DNA from: Bacillota bacterium
GTDB taxonomy: Bacteria; Bacillota; UBA994; UBA5500
NCBI GenBank assembly: GCA_023436245.1
Contig: JAEZJZ010000004.1
Coordinates: 1 to 15,410 of the forward strand
Length of the DNA stretch: 15,410 nucleotides
Reading direction: 5' to 3'
The position numbers and the translations under genes were made by a program. Below the pieces are notes generated by a model. It did not search any database and was not told the origin of the DNA. It saw nothing but the letters and a program-made list of their open reading frames with translations. This document shows positions 5,509 to 13,080 of the stretch, piece by piece. Numbering within the stretch: position 1 is the stretch's first letter; each line of letters begins with the position of its first letter.

Positions 5509-7947
5509 TTGGATTCGGAGTTCTTCAGATTTGGTGTAGTTGATGAAGCTGGCAACATTGCCTACAGTGATGGCTCCGACGGAAAGGCGGGCGGAGCTGA
5601 TTGGTTCCTCCGTGCTAAGAGTGGTCAGGCCAGCATTGGTATGCCGCGCATCCTGAACCGTGCGGCCGGGGAGCTGGTGGCGACAGCCGCTATGCCGCTC
5701 GGTGAGCAGGTGTTTGTTGGCGAACTAAGTCTGCAGGTTTGGCGCTCGCTCTACCAAGACCTGACGTACGGCCAGGATGGTTATGTGTTTGTGCTTGCGG
5801 CTGATGGCACCACAATTGCTCACCCTGATCTTAGCTTGATCTTGAATCGCGACAATGATCTAGAGAAGAGCGACGCCGAGCTTGAGCCTCTGATCAGGCT
5901 AGAACAACAGATGGTACTTGGTCAGCGGGGCAGCGGCAGGTATCAGTACTTTGGCCATGATCGCTTTCTCGCCTTCGCCCCCATTCGCGGCACCGACTGG
6001 TCCCTAGCGACGGTTGCGCCGAGCGGGGAACTATTGGGAACGGCTTGGCGATGGCGTACTCATGTCCTCTACGCAGCTGCGGGTCTGATTGCAATTGCCA
6101 TGTTTTTTGTCTTGCGCAGCATCCGCGTATCACGGGTAATGGCCATCAGCGAGGCCACCCTGCGGCAAGTGATTGACACAGTGCCCATCGGGCTGGCTGT
6201 GCTGGACAGGCGTGGCGGCACCCTGCTGGCTAACCAAGCGCTCTATGCGATGCATGCCCTTCCCAACCCGGGTGACGATCCCCGACTTGGACTGACTGAT
6301 CTGGTTCCCGCCAAGGATCAGCAGCGGGTAGGGGAGGCACTGGCCCGCGCCTTCGATGCCGAAGGAGTTGTGCAGGAAGAAGTGCAGGGGCAACGCGCCG
6401 GCGGTGCAGCCTTTGACTCTCTGCTGGCTTTTTCCGCATTGCCGCCAGGCAGTGCATTCGGGCAGGCAGTGATCATGGCGGTCGTGGATGTGTCAGCGCA
6501 CAATCGGCAGGCGGAGTTGCTGGTGAGCAGCCTGGAGAGGTTCAGCGCCGTGTTCATCACCATGCCTCAAGGGCTAATTCTCGGTGAAGTACTCTTTGAT
6601 CAGCACGGAGCGGCTTGCAGTATACACATTTCGGACGTGAACCCCAGTGCAGCAGCGATGTTCCCTTTGCATCGCGGGCAGGAGTTGGCAGACGATTTGG
6701 CCACGCTGCCGCCGGTAGACGGGCAATCGTGGCTGTCCATGCTGGATGAGGTTACCAAGACGGGTGACAGTAAATACATTCATCAGCTCACCCTGGATCA
6801 TGTTCACTACTATGATCTGTTCGCTTATTGCTATCGCCACGGGCACCTGGCCGTCGTGGTCAACGACGTGTCCGAGCGAACCAGGGCGGAGCGGGAAATT
6901 CACCTGTTGAGCACAAGGGATCGGCTCACCGGACTCTGCAACCGTTATGCCTTTGAGTTAGCCGTACAGCAACTGCGGGAGGCAGGGGCACCGATGGGGG
7001 TGCTGTACATGGACATCGATGGCTTGCGCATTGTCAACACGGCGCTCGGTTTAGAAGCCGGCGATCAGGTGCTAAGAGACGTAGCCGGTCTGCTGCAGCA
7101 GTTGAGCAGTCCGCCCGAGGTGTTGGCCCGACTAGGAGGCGATGGTTTCGCCTTGCTCATGCCGGGGGTTTCCAGACAGGCGCTCGAGTCGCGCCTACAG
7201 GCCATTCGTGAGCTAATTGCAGAGCACAACCGGCAGTCTGATCTACCTGTGTCCGTGAGCCTGTCCATTGGGGTAGCCCACGGTGAAGTGAGCTCAGATA
7301 TTGAGGGGCTGGTCAGGCAGGCCGAAGACAACCTCTATCGCGAGAAGCTCTATCGCGAACAGAGCTTCCGGAGCTCGCCCATTCAGGTGCTCAGCCGGGC
7401 GCTCGAGGCCCGCGACTTCAACACCGAAGGCCACTCTGAGCGACTACAGTCATTAATCGAGATGTTTGCTCGAGAACTGAGACTGGCCGAATCAGAGGTG
7501 CTGGACTTGCGCCTGTTGGCCCAGTTTCATGATATTGGCAAGGTAGGCATTCCGGATCGTATCTTGTTCAAACCCGGAAAGCTCTCCCCTGAAGAGTGGG
7601 CCGTGATGAAGCAGCACAGTCAAATCGGCAGTCAGATTGCCGAGTCCTCGCGTGATCTGCTGCCGATCGCCGATTTGATTCTGAAGCATCATGAGCGTTG
7701 GGATGGCACAGGCTATCCACTGGGGATCCGTAGAGAGGAAATTCCATTGGCCTGCCGCATTCTAGCCATCGCTGATACATATGACGCCATGACCAACGAC
7801 CGACCGTACCGGCGCGCCATGACCCATGCCGAGGCACGCGCCGAAATTGAGGGGCAAGGCGGCCGCCAATTCGACCCGGCCTTGGTCGCTCAGCTGAGCG
7901 TTCCCTTGGCCGAGTGGCAGCGGAACGAAGCAAGGACTACTGCCTAA
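5509..7947 (+). CDS. Body of HD-GYP c-di-GMP phosphodiesterase sensor
   Basis: This open stretch after the TAG encodes, in whole-gene codon numbering, the rest of the sensor domain (85-262), TM2 (272-290), a PAS domain (about 296-410), a second PAS-like region (about 420-545), a GGDEF domain (about 546-700) and HD-GYP (about 705-890). The GGDEF signature is GGDGF (627-631), lacking the catalytic Glu. HD-GYP has H758-D759 in FHDIGKVGIPD and HHERWDGTGYP at 811-821, with the later DTYDAMTNDRPYR block also intact. HD-GYP enzymes hydrolyse c-di-GMP to pGpG or GMP using two or three metals, so phosphodiesterase activity is expected of the assembled protein. As a separate ORF its start is doubtful: no ribosome site precedes TTG 5509. 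Confidence 0.75.
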   Translation: MDSEFFRFGVVDEAGNIAYSDGSDGKAGGADWFLRAKSGQASIGMPRILNRAAGELVATAAMPLGEQVFVGELSLQVWRSLYQDLTYGQDGYVFVLAADGTTIAHPDLSLILNRDNDLEKSDAELEPLIRLEQQMVLGQRGSGRYQYFGHDRFLAFAPIRGTDWSLATVAPSGELLGTAWRWRTHVLYAAAGLIAIAMFFVLRSIRVSRVMAISEATLRQVIDTVPIGLAVLDRRGGTLLANQALYAMHALPNPGDDPRLGLTDLVPAKDQQRVGEALARAFDAEGVVQEEVQGQRAGGAAFDSLLAFSALPPGSAFGQAVIMAVVDVSAHNRQAELLVSSLERFSAVFITMPQGLILGEVLFDQHGAACSIHISDVNPSAAAMFPLHRGQELADDLATLPPVDGQSWLSMLDEVTKTGDSKYIHQLTLDHVHYYDLFAYCYRHGHLAVVVNDVSERTRAEREIHLLSTRDRLTGLCNRYAFELAVQQLREAGAPMGVLYMDIDGLRIVNTALGLEAGDQVLRDVAGLLQQLSSPPEVLARLGGDGFALLMPGVSRQALESRLQAIRELIAEHNRQSDLPVSVSLSIGVAHGEVSSDIEGLVRQAEDNLYREKLYREQSFRSSPIQVLSRALEARDFNTEGHSERLQSLIEMFARELRLAESEVLDLRLLAQFHDIGKVGIPDRILFKPGKLSPEEWAVMKQHSQIGSQIAESSRDLLPIADLILKHHERWDGTGYPLGIRREEIPLACRILAIADTYDAMTNDRPYRRAMTHAEARAEIEGQGGRQFDPALVAQLSVPLAEWQRNEARTTA

Positions 7948-7983
7948 TCTGCGCTATGATCGAAAAAAGGCTCATCGGCCAGA

Positions 7984-8054
7984 GGGCGCCATGCTTGGCG
8001 CCCCTACGATGGTGCAGGCATGCCTCGGTTGCTCGGGCCGCATGTATGCGACCC
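7984..8054. repeat. Palindromic repeat cluster related to the one at 12-123
   Basis: GGGCGCCA-TGCT-TGGCGCCC (7984-8003) is followed by CTACG, the same flank as the palindrome at 12-31. Next comes the palindrome AGGCATGCCT (8016-8025), then GGGCCGCAT-GT-ATGCGACCC (8035-8054) with one mismatch. The first unit clearly belongs to the same family as the 5' repeats; the others are weaker relatives. Confidence 0.5.
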
Positions 8055-8101
8055 GGTCATCCACTACAGAGCAGCCCATCGACAGCATTTGCGCATCCAA
8101 A

Positions 8102-8135
8102 CGCAAGAGAGACGACAGCCGTCGTCTCTCTTGCG
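8102..8135. terminator. Long perfect hairpin between convergent genes
   Basis: CGCAAGAGAGACGAC (8102-8116), loop AGCC, GTCGTCTCTCTTGCG (8121-8135): a perfect 15-bp stem. It lies between the 3' ends of the HD-GYP gene (+) and the amidohydrolase operon (-), the expected place of a bidirectional terminator. Neither side has a strong T-run (CTATT on +, TTT on -), so its efficiency as an intrinsic terminator is uncertain. Confidence 0.6.
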
Positions 8136-8167
8136 CTATTCACGGGGGTGCTATTGCAACCACCTCT

Positions 8168-8188
8168 CAGCAACACGCAGTGTTGCTG
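8168..8188 (-). other. Hairpin just after the amidohydrolase stop
   Basis: CAGCAACAC-GCA-GTGTTGCTG forms a 9-bp stem six bases beyond the stop codon of the distal amidohydrolase gene (read on the minus strand). There is no T-run. It could be a 3'-end stabilising hairpin, with 8102-8135 acting as the downstream terminator. Confidence 0.4.
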
Positions 8189-8194
8189 CAATGC

Positions 8195-9364
8195 TTAGTA
8201 TTGCGGGCGTTCCCAGACCTGTTTTCCTTCGATGAAGGTCTCCAGGATGACGCTCTTGTAGCTGAACGGCTCGCCACTCATCACGAGGAAGTCGGCGTCT
8301 TTTCCAGCCTCCAGCGAGCCGACGCGATCGGCGACACCCACAGACTCAGCCGGGTTAATCGTCATCATCTTCAACGTCTCATCGACCGTTAGCCCATACT
8401 TAGAGGTAATGGCGCCGTAGGCGTGATAGTTGCGGCTATCCAGGAACGGATGGTCCGTGATCAGGGACACCTTTACGCCTGCCTTGTGCAGCACGGCCGG
8501 GTTGCGGTCGGTGAAGTTCGCTGTCTCTACCTTGCCGCGGGAGGATAGCCCGGGACCAACATGGGCTGTTACCTGCTTCTTGCCCAGGAAGTCGGCGATC
8601 AGGTGACCGTCTGTGCAATGCTCAATGCTGTACTTGAGGCCGAACTCCTCACAGAGCCGGATGGCAGTGATGATGTCATCATGGCGATGAGCATGCACGC
8701 GGAAGGGGATCTCGCCCTTCAGTACCATGTAGCCGGATTCGAGGTTCAGGTCGATATCAAACGGCTTGCCGTCCGCCTTGGCCTTGTCCTTCTTCTCCGC
8801 ATATGCCTTGACGTTTTGGAAGTACTCTCTAATCAGTCCAGCGGTACCCATGCGGGTAGACGGAGCATGCTTCAGGTTCTGGCCGTGGGCGCGCTTCGGG
8901 TTTTCTCCCAGAGCACCTTTTAGGCCGGTCGGGTTCTTGATCACCATCTCGTCGATGATTGTGCCAGCCGTCTTACAGGCGAAACCCAAGCCGCCTACCG
9001 GATTGCCGGAGCCCGGGACAATCTGCACGGTGGTGATGCCGCCCTCGCGGGCACTGCGGAAGCTGCGCTGGAATGGGTTGGTCGAGTCCAGGGCATTCAC
9101 CTTGCCGTTGACCGGATTAGGCATTTCGTTTCCATCGTATCCAGCGGAGCCTTCTCCATCGCCCCAGATGCCGACGTGCGAGTGAGCATCGACGAACCCT
9201 GGAAGAATGACCTTTCCGGACATATCCATGACAGTTGCGTTCTGTGGCGCCTGGATCTGCTCGCCCACGGCGACGATCTTGCCGCAGTCGTCAACCAGCA
9301 TCATGCCCTTCTCCAAGGTGGGACCGGTGACGGTGTAGATCTTTGCTCCAGTGATTAGCAGCAT
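8195..9364 (-). CDS. Imidazolonepropionase-like amidohydrolase (distal gene)
   Basis: This 389-residue protein belongs to the metal-dependent amidohydrolase superfamily. It has the small N-terminal beta domain, HSH at 61-63 in DAHSHVG, the KNPTGLK and GENPK block at about 143-157, HAH at 224-226, SIEHCTDG with H249, and the ITDHP aspartate D304. The C-terminal VGVADRVGSLEAGKDADFLV sequence is typical of the family's return to the beta domain. Members hydrolyse C-N bonds in cyclic or linear amides and peptides; the substrate is not predictable here. The ATG overlaps the end of the upstream paralogue by 10 nt, and GGGAGGG 6 nt before it is the ribosome site inside that gene. The two proteins align along their whole length, so they arose by duplication and may form a mixed complex (inference). 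Confidence 0.87.
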   Translation of the reverse strand: MLLITGAKIYTVTGPTLEKGMMLVDDCGKIVAVGEQIQAPQNATVMDMSGKVILPGFVDAHSHVGIWGDGEGSAGYDGNEMPNPVNGKVNALDSTNPFQRSFRSAREGGITTVQIVPGSGNPVGGLGFACKTAGTIIDEMVIKNPTGLKGALGENPKRAHGQNLKHAPSTRMGTAGLIREYFQNVKAYAEKKDKAKADGKPFDIDLNLESGYMVLKGEIPFRVHAHRHDDIITAIRLCEEFGLKYSIEHCTDGHLIADFLGKKQVTAHVGPGLSSRGKVETANFTDRNPAVLHKAGVKVSLITDHPFLDSRNYHAYGAITSKYGLTVDETLKMMTINPAESVGVADRVGSLEAGKDADFLVMSGEPFSYKSVILETFIEGKQVWERPQY

Positions 9365-10527
9365 GCTTGACCCTCCCGTTCATAGACAATCTCTCCGTCG
9401 ATCACGGTCACGTCCGCGAAGGTGGTGAACTCCAGCGGATCGCCTGACCAGATTACGAAGTCTGCATCCTTACCGACTTCCAGCGAGCCGACTCGATCGG
9501 CAATGCCGGCGTGTTCAGCGCCTGACAGGGTAATAGCGCGCAGTGCGACATCGCGATCCATTCCCCAGCCGACTGCCAGTGAGGCGGTGGTGATCAAGTA
9601 CTGGCCGGCCACGACCGCATGGTCTGTGGTGAAGCAGAATGGTACCCCCGCCCTGGCCAGCGCAACCGCAGTGCGGAAATCGCGCTCGCGGTTTTCCACC
9701 TTGGAGCCGTACTGCATGGTCGGTCCAACCGCACTGGATGCGTTGCTCTTCTTCAGCAGATCAACCAATAGATAGCCGTCTGTGACGTGCTCCAGCGTAT
9801 AGGGCAGACCAAATTCATTCATGATGCGGATGGAAGTGGTGATGTCGTCTGCGCGGTGGCAGTGAATGCGCAGCGGGATTTCTTTGCGCATCAATGGAAG
9901 CAGTGCTTCGTACTGCTTGTCATATTTCGGCTTTTCCTGTTCGGTCTTGGCGTTGTCCAGTTTCTCCATGTAATGCTTAGCTTTGAGCAAGGTCTCGCGC
10001 ATGACAGCGGCGTTGCCCATGCGAGTCGATGGGGATTGCTTTCTGCCGCCGTAAACGTTCTTTGGGTTTTCGCCCATGGCAGCCTTCATTCCGGTTGGGT
10101 TCTTGATCACGGCGTCATCCACGATGGTGCCTTTACATTTCAACGCGACCGTTGTACCGCCGATAATGTTCGCGCTCCCTGGGGGAACGTTCACGCTGGT
10201 GATGCCGGCCCGGCGGAAATCATCAAAGGCGCTGTCGCACATGTTGATTCCGTCAATGGCCTGACACCAGGCGGTGACTGGGCTGGTCGCCTCATTGGTG
10301 TCTTGACCTTCCCAACCAAGCCCTTGTTCGCCAATGCCCACGTGGGCATGTGCCTCAACCACGCCTGGCGTGATTGTGCGTCCGGCAGCATCAAGCATTT
10401 TGGCATCCGCTGGGATAACCAGGTTCTGTCCAATGGCTTTAATCTTGCCGTTCTCAACTAGCATTTGCCCGTTCTCAATGATGCCGTGCGAGACGGTCTC
10501 AATGCGGGCGTTGATCACTGCTAACAT
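9355..10527 (-). CDS. Imidazolonepropionase-like amidohydrolase (proximal gene)
   Basis: This 390-residue protein is the first gene of the minus-strand pair. Metal-site motifs are: HAH at 60-62 in VEAHAHVG; KNPTGMK with GENPK at 142-156; HCH at 222-224; TLEHVTDG with H247; and FTTDHA with D302. The end has AGIADRVGSLEVGKDADFVI, shared with its neighbour. No signal peptide is seen, so it should act in the cytosol. The ATG at 10527 follows AGAGGAGGT, an excellent ribosome site. There are no transporter or pathway genes next to the pair, so its substrate (an amide, cyclic amide, imidazolone or dipeptide) stays open. The upstream region contains nested inverted repeats that might regulate it. Confidence 0.87.
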   Translation of the reverse strand: MLAVINARIETVSHGIIENGQMLVENGKIKAIGQNLVIPADAKMLDAAGRTITPGVVEAHAHVGIGEQGLGWEGQDTNEATSPVTAWCQAIDGINMCDSAFDDFRRAGITSVNVPPGSANIIGGTTVALKCKGTIVDDAVIKNPTGMKAAMGENPKNVYGGRKQSPSTRMGNAAVMRETLLKAKHYMEKLDNAKTEQEKPKYDKQYEALLPLMRKEIPLRIHCHRADDITTSIRIMNEFGLPYTLEHVTDGYLLVDLLKKSNASSAVGPTMQYGSKVENRERDFRTAVALARAGVPFCFTTDHAVVAGQYLITTASLAVGWGMDRDVALRAITLSGAEHAGIADRVGSLEVGKDADFVIWSGDPLEFTTFADVTVIDGEIVYEREGQACC

Positions 10528-10806
10528 CTTCTACCTCCTCTGGTTCTTGGCTGTTGCCATAATGACAGCAGTATCCACCGAACAAGGCATTTCGTGCAAG
10601 AGTTAGGCCGCGCTGCAACTAACGGCTGCTTACACTTAGCAGATTCGGTGGTTTGTACTACTACAGAAATTCTACATGGCTGGTCAGACTTCCTGCTGTC
10701 ATGTTCTACTCTCTCCACATCAGCACGAGCCTATGGATGCGAGCCATAATCAACCACATACATAATGACAAATTTGTGCTAGAATGTTCATGCGCCTCGG
10801 TTCTGC
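10528..10806. other. Noncoding spacer with nested inverted repeats
   Basis: No gene is seen between the amidohydrolase start and the SRP RNA promoter. Two nested inverted repeats stand out: ATGACAGCAG (10562-10571) with CTGCTGTCAT (10693-10702), and inside them TCCACCGAA (10574-10582) with TTCGGTGG (10644-10651). A separate palindrome, ACAAATTTGT (10768-10777), could be an operator. The minus-strand promoter of the amidohydrolases must lie here but could not be placed. Confidence 0.5.
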
Positions 10807-10836
10807 TTGACATCAGGCAGGAGGATTGGGGATAAT
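10807..10836 (+). promoter_or_regulatory. SigA-type promoter of the SRP RNA
   Basis: TTGACA (10807-10812), an 18-bp spacer and GATAAT (10831-10836). The start would be near 10843, giving a precursor with about 35 nt of 5' leader that includes the hairpin GCAGCAC-AAG-GTGCTGC (10851-10867). B. subtilis scRNA is likewise made as a longer precursor and trimmed. Confidence 0.75.
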
Positions 10837-10877
10837 ATAAGATACATGGCGCAGCACAAGGTGCTGCTGCAATAGCT

Positions 10878-11148
10878 TTGCCGTGCTAGGCGGGGAGGTA
10901 GCGGTGCCCTCTAACCTGCAATCCGCTGCAGCAGGGTCGAACACCTATTTCAAGGCTTGCGTTTGTGGGGTTTGCCTCGGGCAAGTGGTGTTGACAATCG
11001 GGTCCAGCGCAACAGAGACTCATGAACCCCGTCAGGTCCGGAAGGAAGCAGCGGTAAATGGGATACTCTGTGTGCCGCTGGGTAGCCTGATTCGAGCCAA
11101 CTACCCGAGTTACACTCGGAAGCGCCTGTCGAGAATAGGGCACGGCAT
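10878..11148 (+). ncRNA. ffs: Signal recognition particle RNA, large Bacillota type
   Basis: The RNA is about 270 nt, like B. subtilis scRNA, and includes the Alu domain as well as the S domain. The Alu side has GTGCTAGGCGGGGAGGTAGC near the 5' end and GTGGTGTTGAC around 10986. The S-domain hairpin has the conserved GTCAGGTCCGGAAGGAAGCA (about 11032-11051), which binds Ffh, with GTGCCGC and GGGTAGCCTG on the return strand. The termini pair: TGCCGTGC (10879-10886) with GCACGGCA (11140-11147). It forms SRP with Ffh and delivers nascent membrane and secreted proteins to FtsY. It has its own promoter and terminator, and sits upstream of dnaX as in B. subtilis. End positions are accurate to a few bases. 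An open frame across it is noise. Confidence 0.95.
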
Positions 11149-11155
11149 ATTTTCT

Positions 11156-11181
11156 GGCCACAGCATTCGCTGTGGCCTTTT
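11156..11181 (+). terminator. Rho-independent terminator of the SRP RNA
   Basis: GGCCACAGC (11156-11164), loop ATTC, GCTGTGGCC (11169-11177), then TTTT. It begins 8 nt after the mature RNA end. Confidence 0.9.
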
Positions 11182-11209
11182 CACATATCGCGAGTTCACG
11201 GAGAACAAG

Positions 11210-11240
11210 TTGGCCTGTCTCCGGCGTTGCGGGCTATAAT
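11210..11240 (+). promoter_or_regulatory. Candidate promoter of the dnaX operon
   Basis: TTGGCC (11210-11215), a 19-bp spacer and a perfect TATAAT (11235-11240). It would give a leader of about 145 nt before dnaX. The spacer is somewhat long; the -10 box carries most of the evidence. Confidence 0.6.
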
Positions 11241-11305
11241 GAGAAGAACTGGACAACTCCCCTTGCCAAAGGAGAACGACAATCAGGTGTGTAAATCACT
11301 ATAGC

Positions 11306-11366
11306 AGCGTCAAGTGTGTGTACTATGAGCTGAGACGTTCAAGCTGAGCGTCGTGTGCGCTACTAT
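11306..11366 (+). repeat. Imperfect direct repeat in the dnaX leader
   Basis: AGCGTC-N9-TACTAT (11306-11326) recurs as AGCGTC-N8-TACTAT (11347-11366), 41 nt apart, with GTGTG in both spacers. A shorter repeat, AGCTGAG, lies between them. It could be duplicated leader sequence or protein or promoter sites. Confidence 0.4.
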
Positions 11367-11391
11367 ACCCAAAGCGAGGTGACTATTGAGC

Positions 11392-13080
11392 ATGGCATAT
11401 CAGGCGCTTTACCGGGAATGGAGGCCGCAGACTTTTGCTGATGTGGTTGGCCAGCCTCACATCGTGCGAACTCTTCAGAACATGTTGCGGCAAGGCCGCG
11501 TTTATCATGCATTCCTCTTCTGTGGGCCGCGCGGCACTGGCAAGACGACGCTGGCAAAGCTGTTGGCCAAGGCGCTCAATTGCCAGCAAGGGCCAACGAC
11601 TGAACCATGTCAAACCTGTGCGGCTTGCCTTGGAATTAAGGCAGGCAATTACGTGGACGTCCTGGAGATTGACGGAGCCTCTAACCGGGGGATAGACGAA
11701 ATACGCGAGTTGCGTGAACGAGTCAAGTACGCGCCGGCTGAAGGACGTTACAAAGTATACATCATTGACGAGGTCCATATGTTAACGACTGAAGCGTTCA
11801 ACGCACTGCTTAAGACTCTGGAGGAACCGCCGGCGCACGTCGTCTTTGTCTTCGCCACCACTGAGGTGCAGAAGGTGCCTGCTACCATCCTTTCGCGTTG
11901 TCAGCGCTTTGATTTTCGGCGCATAGGCGACAGGGTGATTGAGGATGCTTTGGTTGATCTCTGTAGAAAGGCCGTTTTTGCAGTCGAGCCGGAAGCATTG
12001 CGGTTGATTGCCGCTGCTGCCAATGGCGGAATGCGCGACGCATTATCCATGCTCGATCAGGCCCGCAGTTACGCGGGAGAGCAAACTTTGACTGCAGCTG
12101 ATGTTCAGGAAGTGATCGGCCTAGTCTCGGACGCCACCTTCCGACAGCTGCTAACGCATCTAGTTCAGGGCGATTTGCAGTCAGCATTGGAGAATCTCAG
12201 TGGCCTAATTGAGCGAGGGAGAGAAGTCGCTCAGATCGCGGATGGTTTTGTGCAATACGCCCGCTCTTGCCTCCTGCATAGCGTTGGGCTTGCCCCCGAG
12301 GGGTTTGTGCCACCTGCGGTAGATGCTTCGCCTGCTTTCTTGACTTCATTGTTGCAGGCTCTACTGGCCGTGGAAAAGGAGATCCGCTACGCGTCCAATC
12401 AACGCGTGCTGCTGGAGCTGGCCCTATTCCGAGCAAGCCATCCTTTGGCCCTCGCGGCGCCGGCGACTCAGACCCAGTCAATGCCCGGCACTGCCCAACC
12501 CATGTCTGTTCCTGAGTCGCCTGAGTCGAAGCGTGCTGCTCACCCTGAGACAGTGGAGCCAGCGACGGCGGAACTAGTCAGGGTGGACAAAGCTGATTCG
12601 GTAGCTCTGCCGCTGGATGTTGATAATCACGAGGCGGTCGAGGATAAGGGGGCTTCACGCCAGGACGAAGTCATCCTGGTGACCGACCGTGAGGACAGCA
12701 CGCTTGGTCTCACCTTGAGAAGGTTGCGTCAGCGTTGGCCAGATTTTGTTGCCAAGGTAGCCAGCGAGGATCCGTCGATCGGAGCCCCTCTGGCCAACGG
12801 TCAGATCAAACAACTGTCCGACTCAGTAATCGTCCTGCAGTTTGAAAAGGGATTCCATAGGAAAGTGGTGAACGATAATCTACGCTTGATTGAAGAGCTG
12901 CTGCAAGCCGAACTCCATCAGCCTCTGCGCCTCAGTTGCCTCCTGCAGAGCGAAAATCCTGCGGTGGAGCAAGTTGAGGACAGGCTCAGTGTAGATGATG
13001 CCGAGAAAATCGCCCTCAGCCTGTTTGAAGGGCAAGAAGTAGACTCTAATCAGATGGGAGGCCCAAAATCGAATGAATAA
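11392..13080 (+). CDS. dnaX: DNA polymerase III subunit gamma/tau
   Basis: This 562-residue protein is the ATPase of the clamp loader, which places the beta sliding clamp on DNA and, through tau, links polymerase and helicase. It has Walker A GPRGTGKT (45-52), zinc-finger cysteines C64, C73, C76 and C79, Walker B IIDEVHML, and the SRC sensor ILSRCQRF. AAA+ and clamp-loader domain III run to about residue 350. An acidic, proline-rich linker follows, then a conserved tau C-terminal domain (FVAKVASEDPSIGAPLANGQ region). ATG 11392 is 9 nt after GAGGTGA. An upstream in-frame TTG (11386) is too close to that site. No A6G-type slippery run was seen, so a frameshift-made gamma form is not supported. 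The gene overlaps ybaB by 8 nt. Confidence 0.96.
   Translation: MAYQALYREWRPQTFADVVGQPHIVRTLQNMLRQGRVYHAFLFCGPRGTGKTTLAKLLAKALNCQQGPTTEPCQTCAACLGIKAGNYVDVLEIDGASNRGIDEIRELRERVKYAPAEGRYKVYIIDEVHMLTTEAFNALLKTLEEPPAHVVFVFATTEVQKVPATILSRCQRFDFRRIGDRVIEDALVDLCRKAVFAVEPEALRLIAAAANGGMRDALSMLDQARSYAGEQTLTAADVQEVIGLVSDATFRQLLTHLVQGDLQSALENLSGLIERGREVAQIADGFVQYARSCLLHSVGLAPEGFVPPAVDASPAFLTSLLQALLAVEKEIRYASNQRVLLELALFRASHPLALAAPATQTQSMPGTAQPMSVPESPESKRAAHPETVEPATAELVRVDKADSVALPLDVDNHEAVEDKGASRQDEVILVTDREDSTLGLTLRRLRQRWPDFVAKVASEDPSIGAPLANGQIKQLSDSVIVLQFEKGFHRKVVNDNLRLIEELLQAELHQPLRLSCLLQSENPAVEQVEDRLSVDDAEKIALSLFEGQEVDSNQMGGPKSNE

Larger units (their letters stand above)
5257..7947 (+). pseudogene. Cache-PAS-GGDEF-HD-GYP sensor gene interrupted by one TAG
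   Basis: Read through a single amber codon (codon 80, 5494-5496), this is one continuous 896-codon frame. It encodes TM1 (about 9-28), an extracytoplasmic sensor (about 30-262), TM2 (about 272-290), PAS-like domains, a GGDEF domain and an HD-GYP domain. The extracytoplasmic domain is split by the TAG, and no ribosome site precedes the first in-frame restart codons after it (TTG 5509, ATG 5641). CAG to TAG is a one-base change that would restore Gln. TAG is an ordinary stop elsewhere here (DUF2207 gene, recR). The rest of the frame is clean, so the lesion is recent, a sequencing error, or read through. It is probably cotranscribed with the upstream sensor. Confidence 0.7.

Noticed and set aside
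8561..10461. Plus-strand open frames opposite the two amidohydrolase genes
   Set aside because: The minus-strand proteins carry full metal-site motifs and ribosome sites; the plus-strand frames do not.
10883..11239. Open reading frame of 118 codons across the SRP RNA
   Set aside because: It lies almost wholly within the SRP RNA and its terminator, with no recognisable protein sequence.
11392..13080. Programmed frameshift in dnaX making a gamma form
   Set aside because: No A-rich slippery heptamer was seen in the reading frame.
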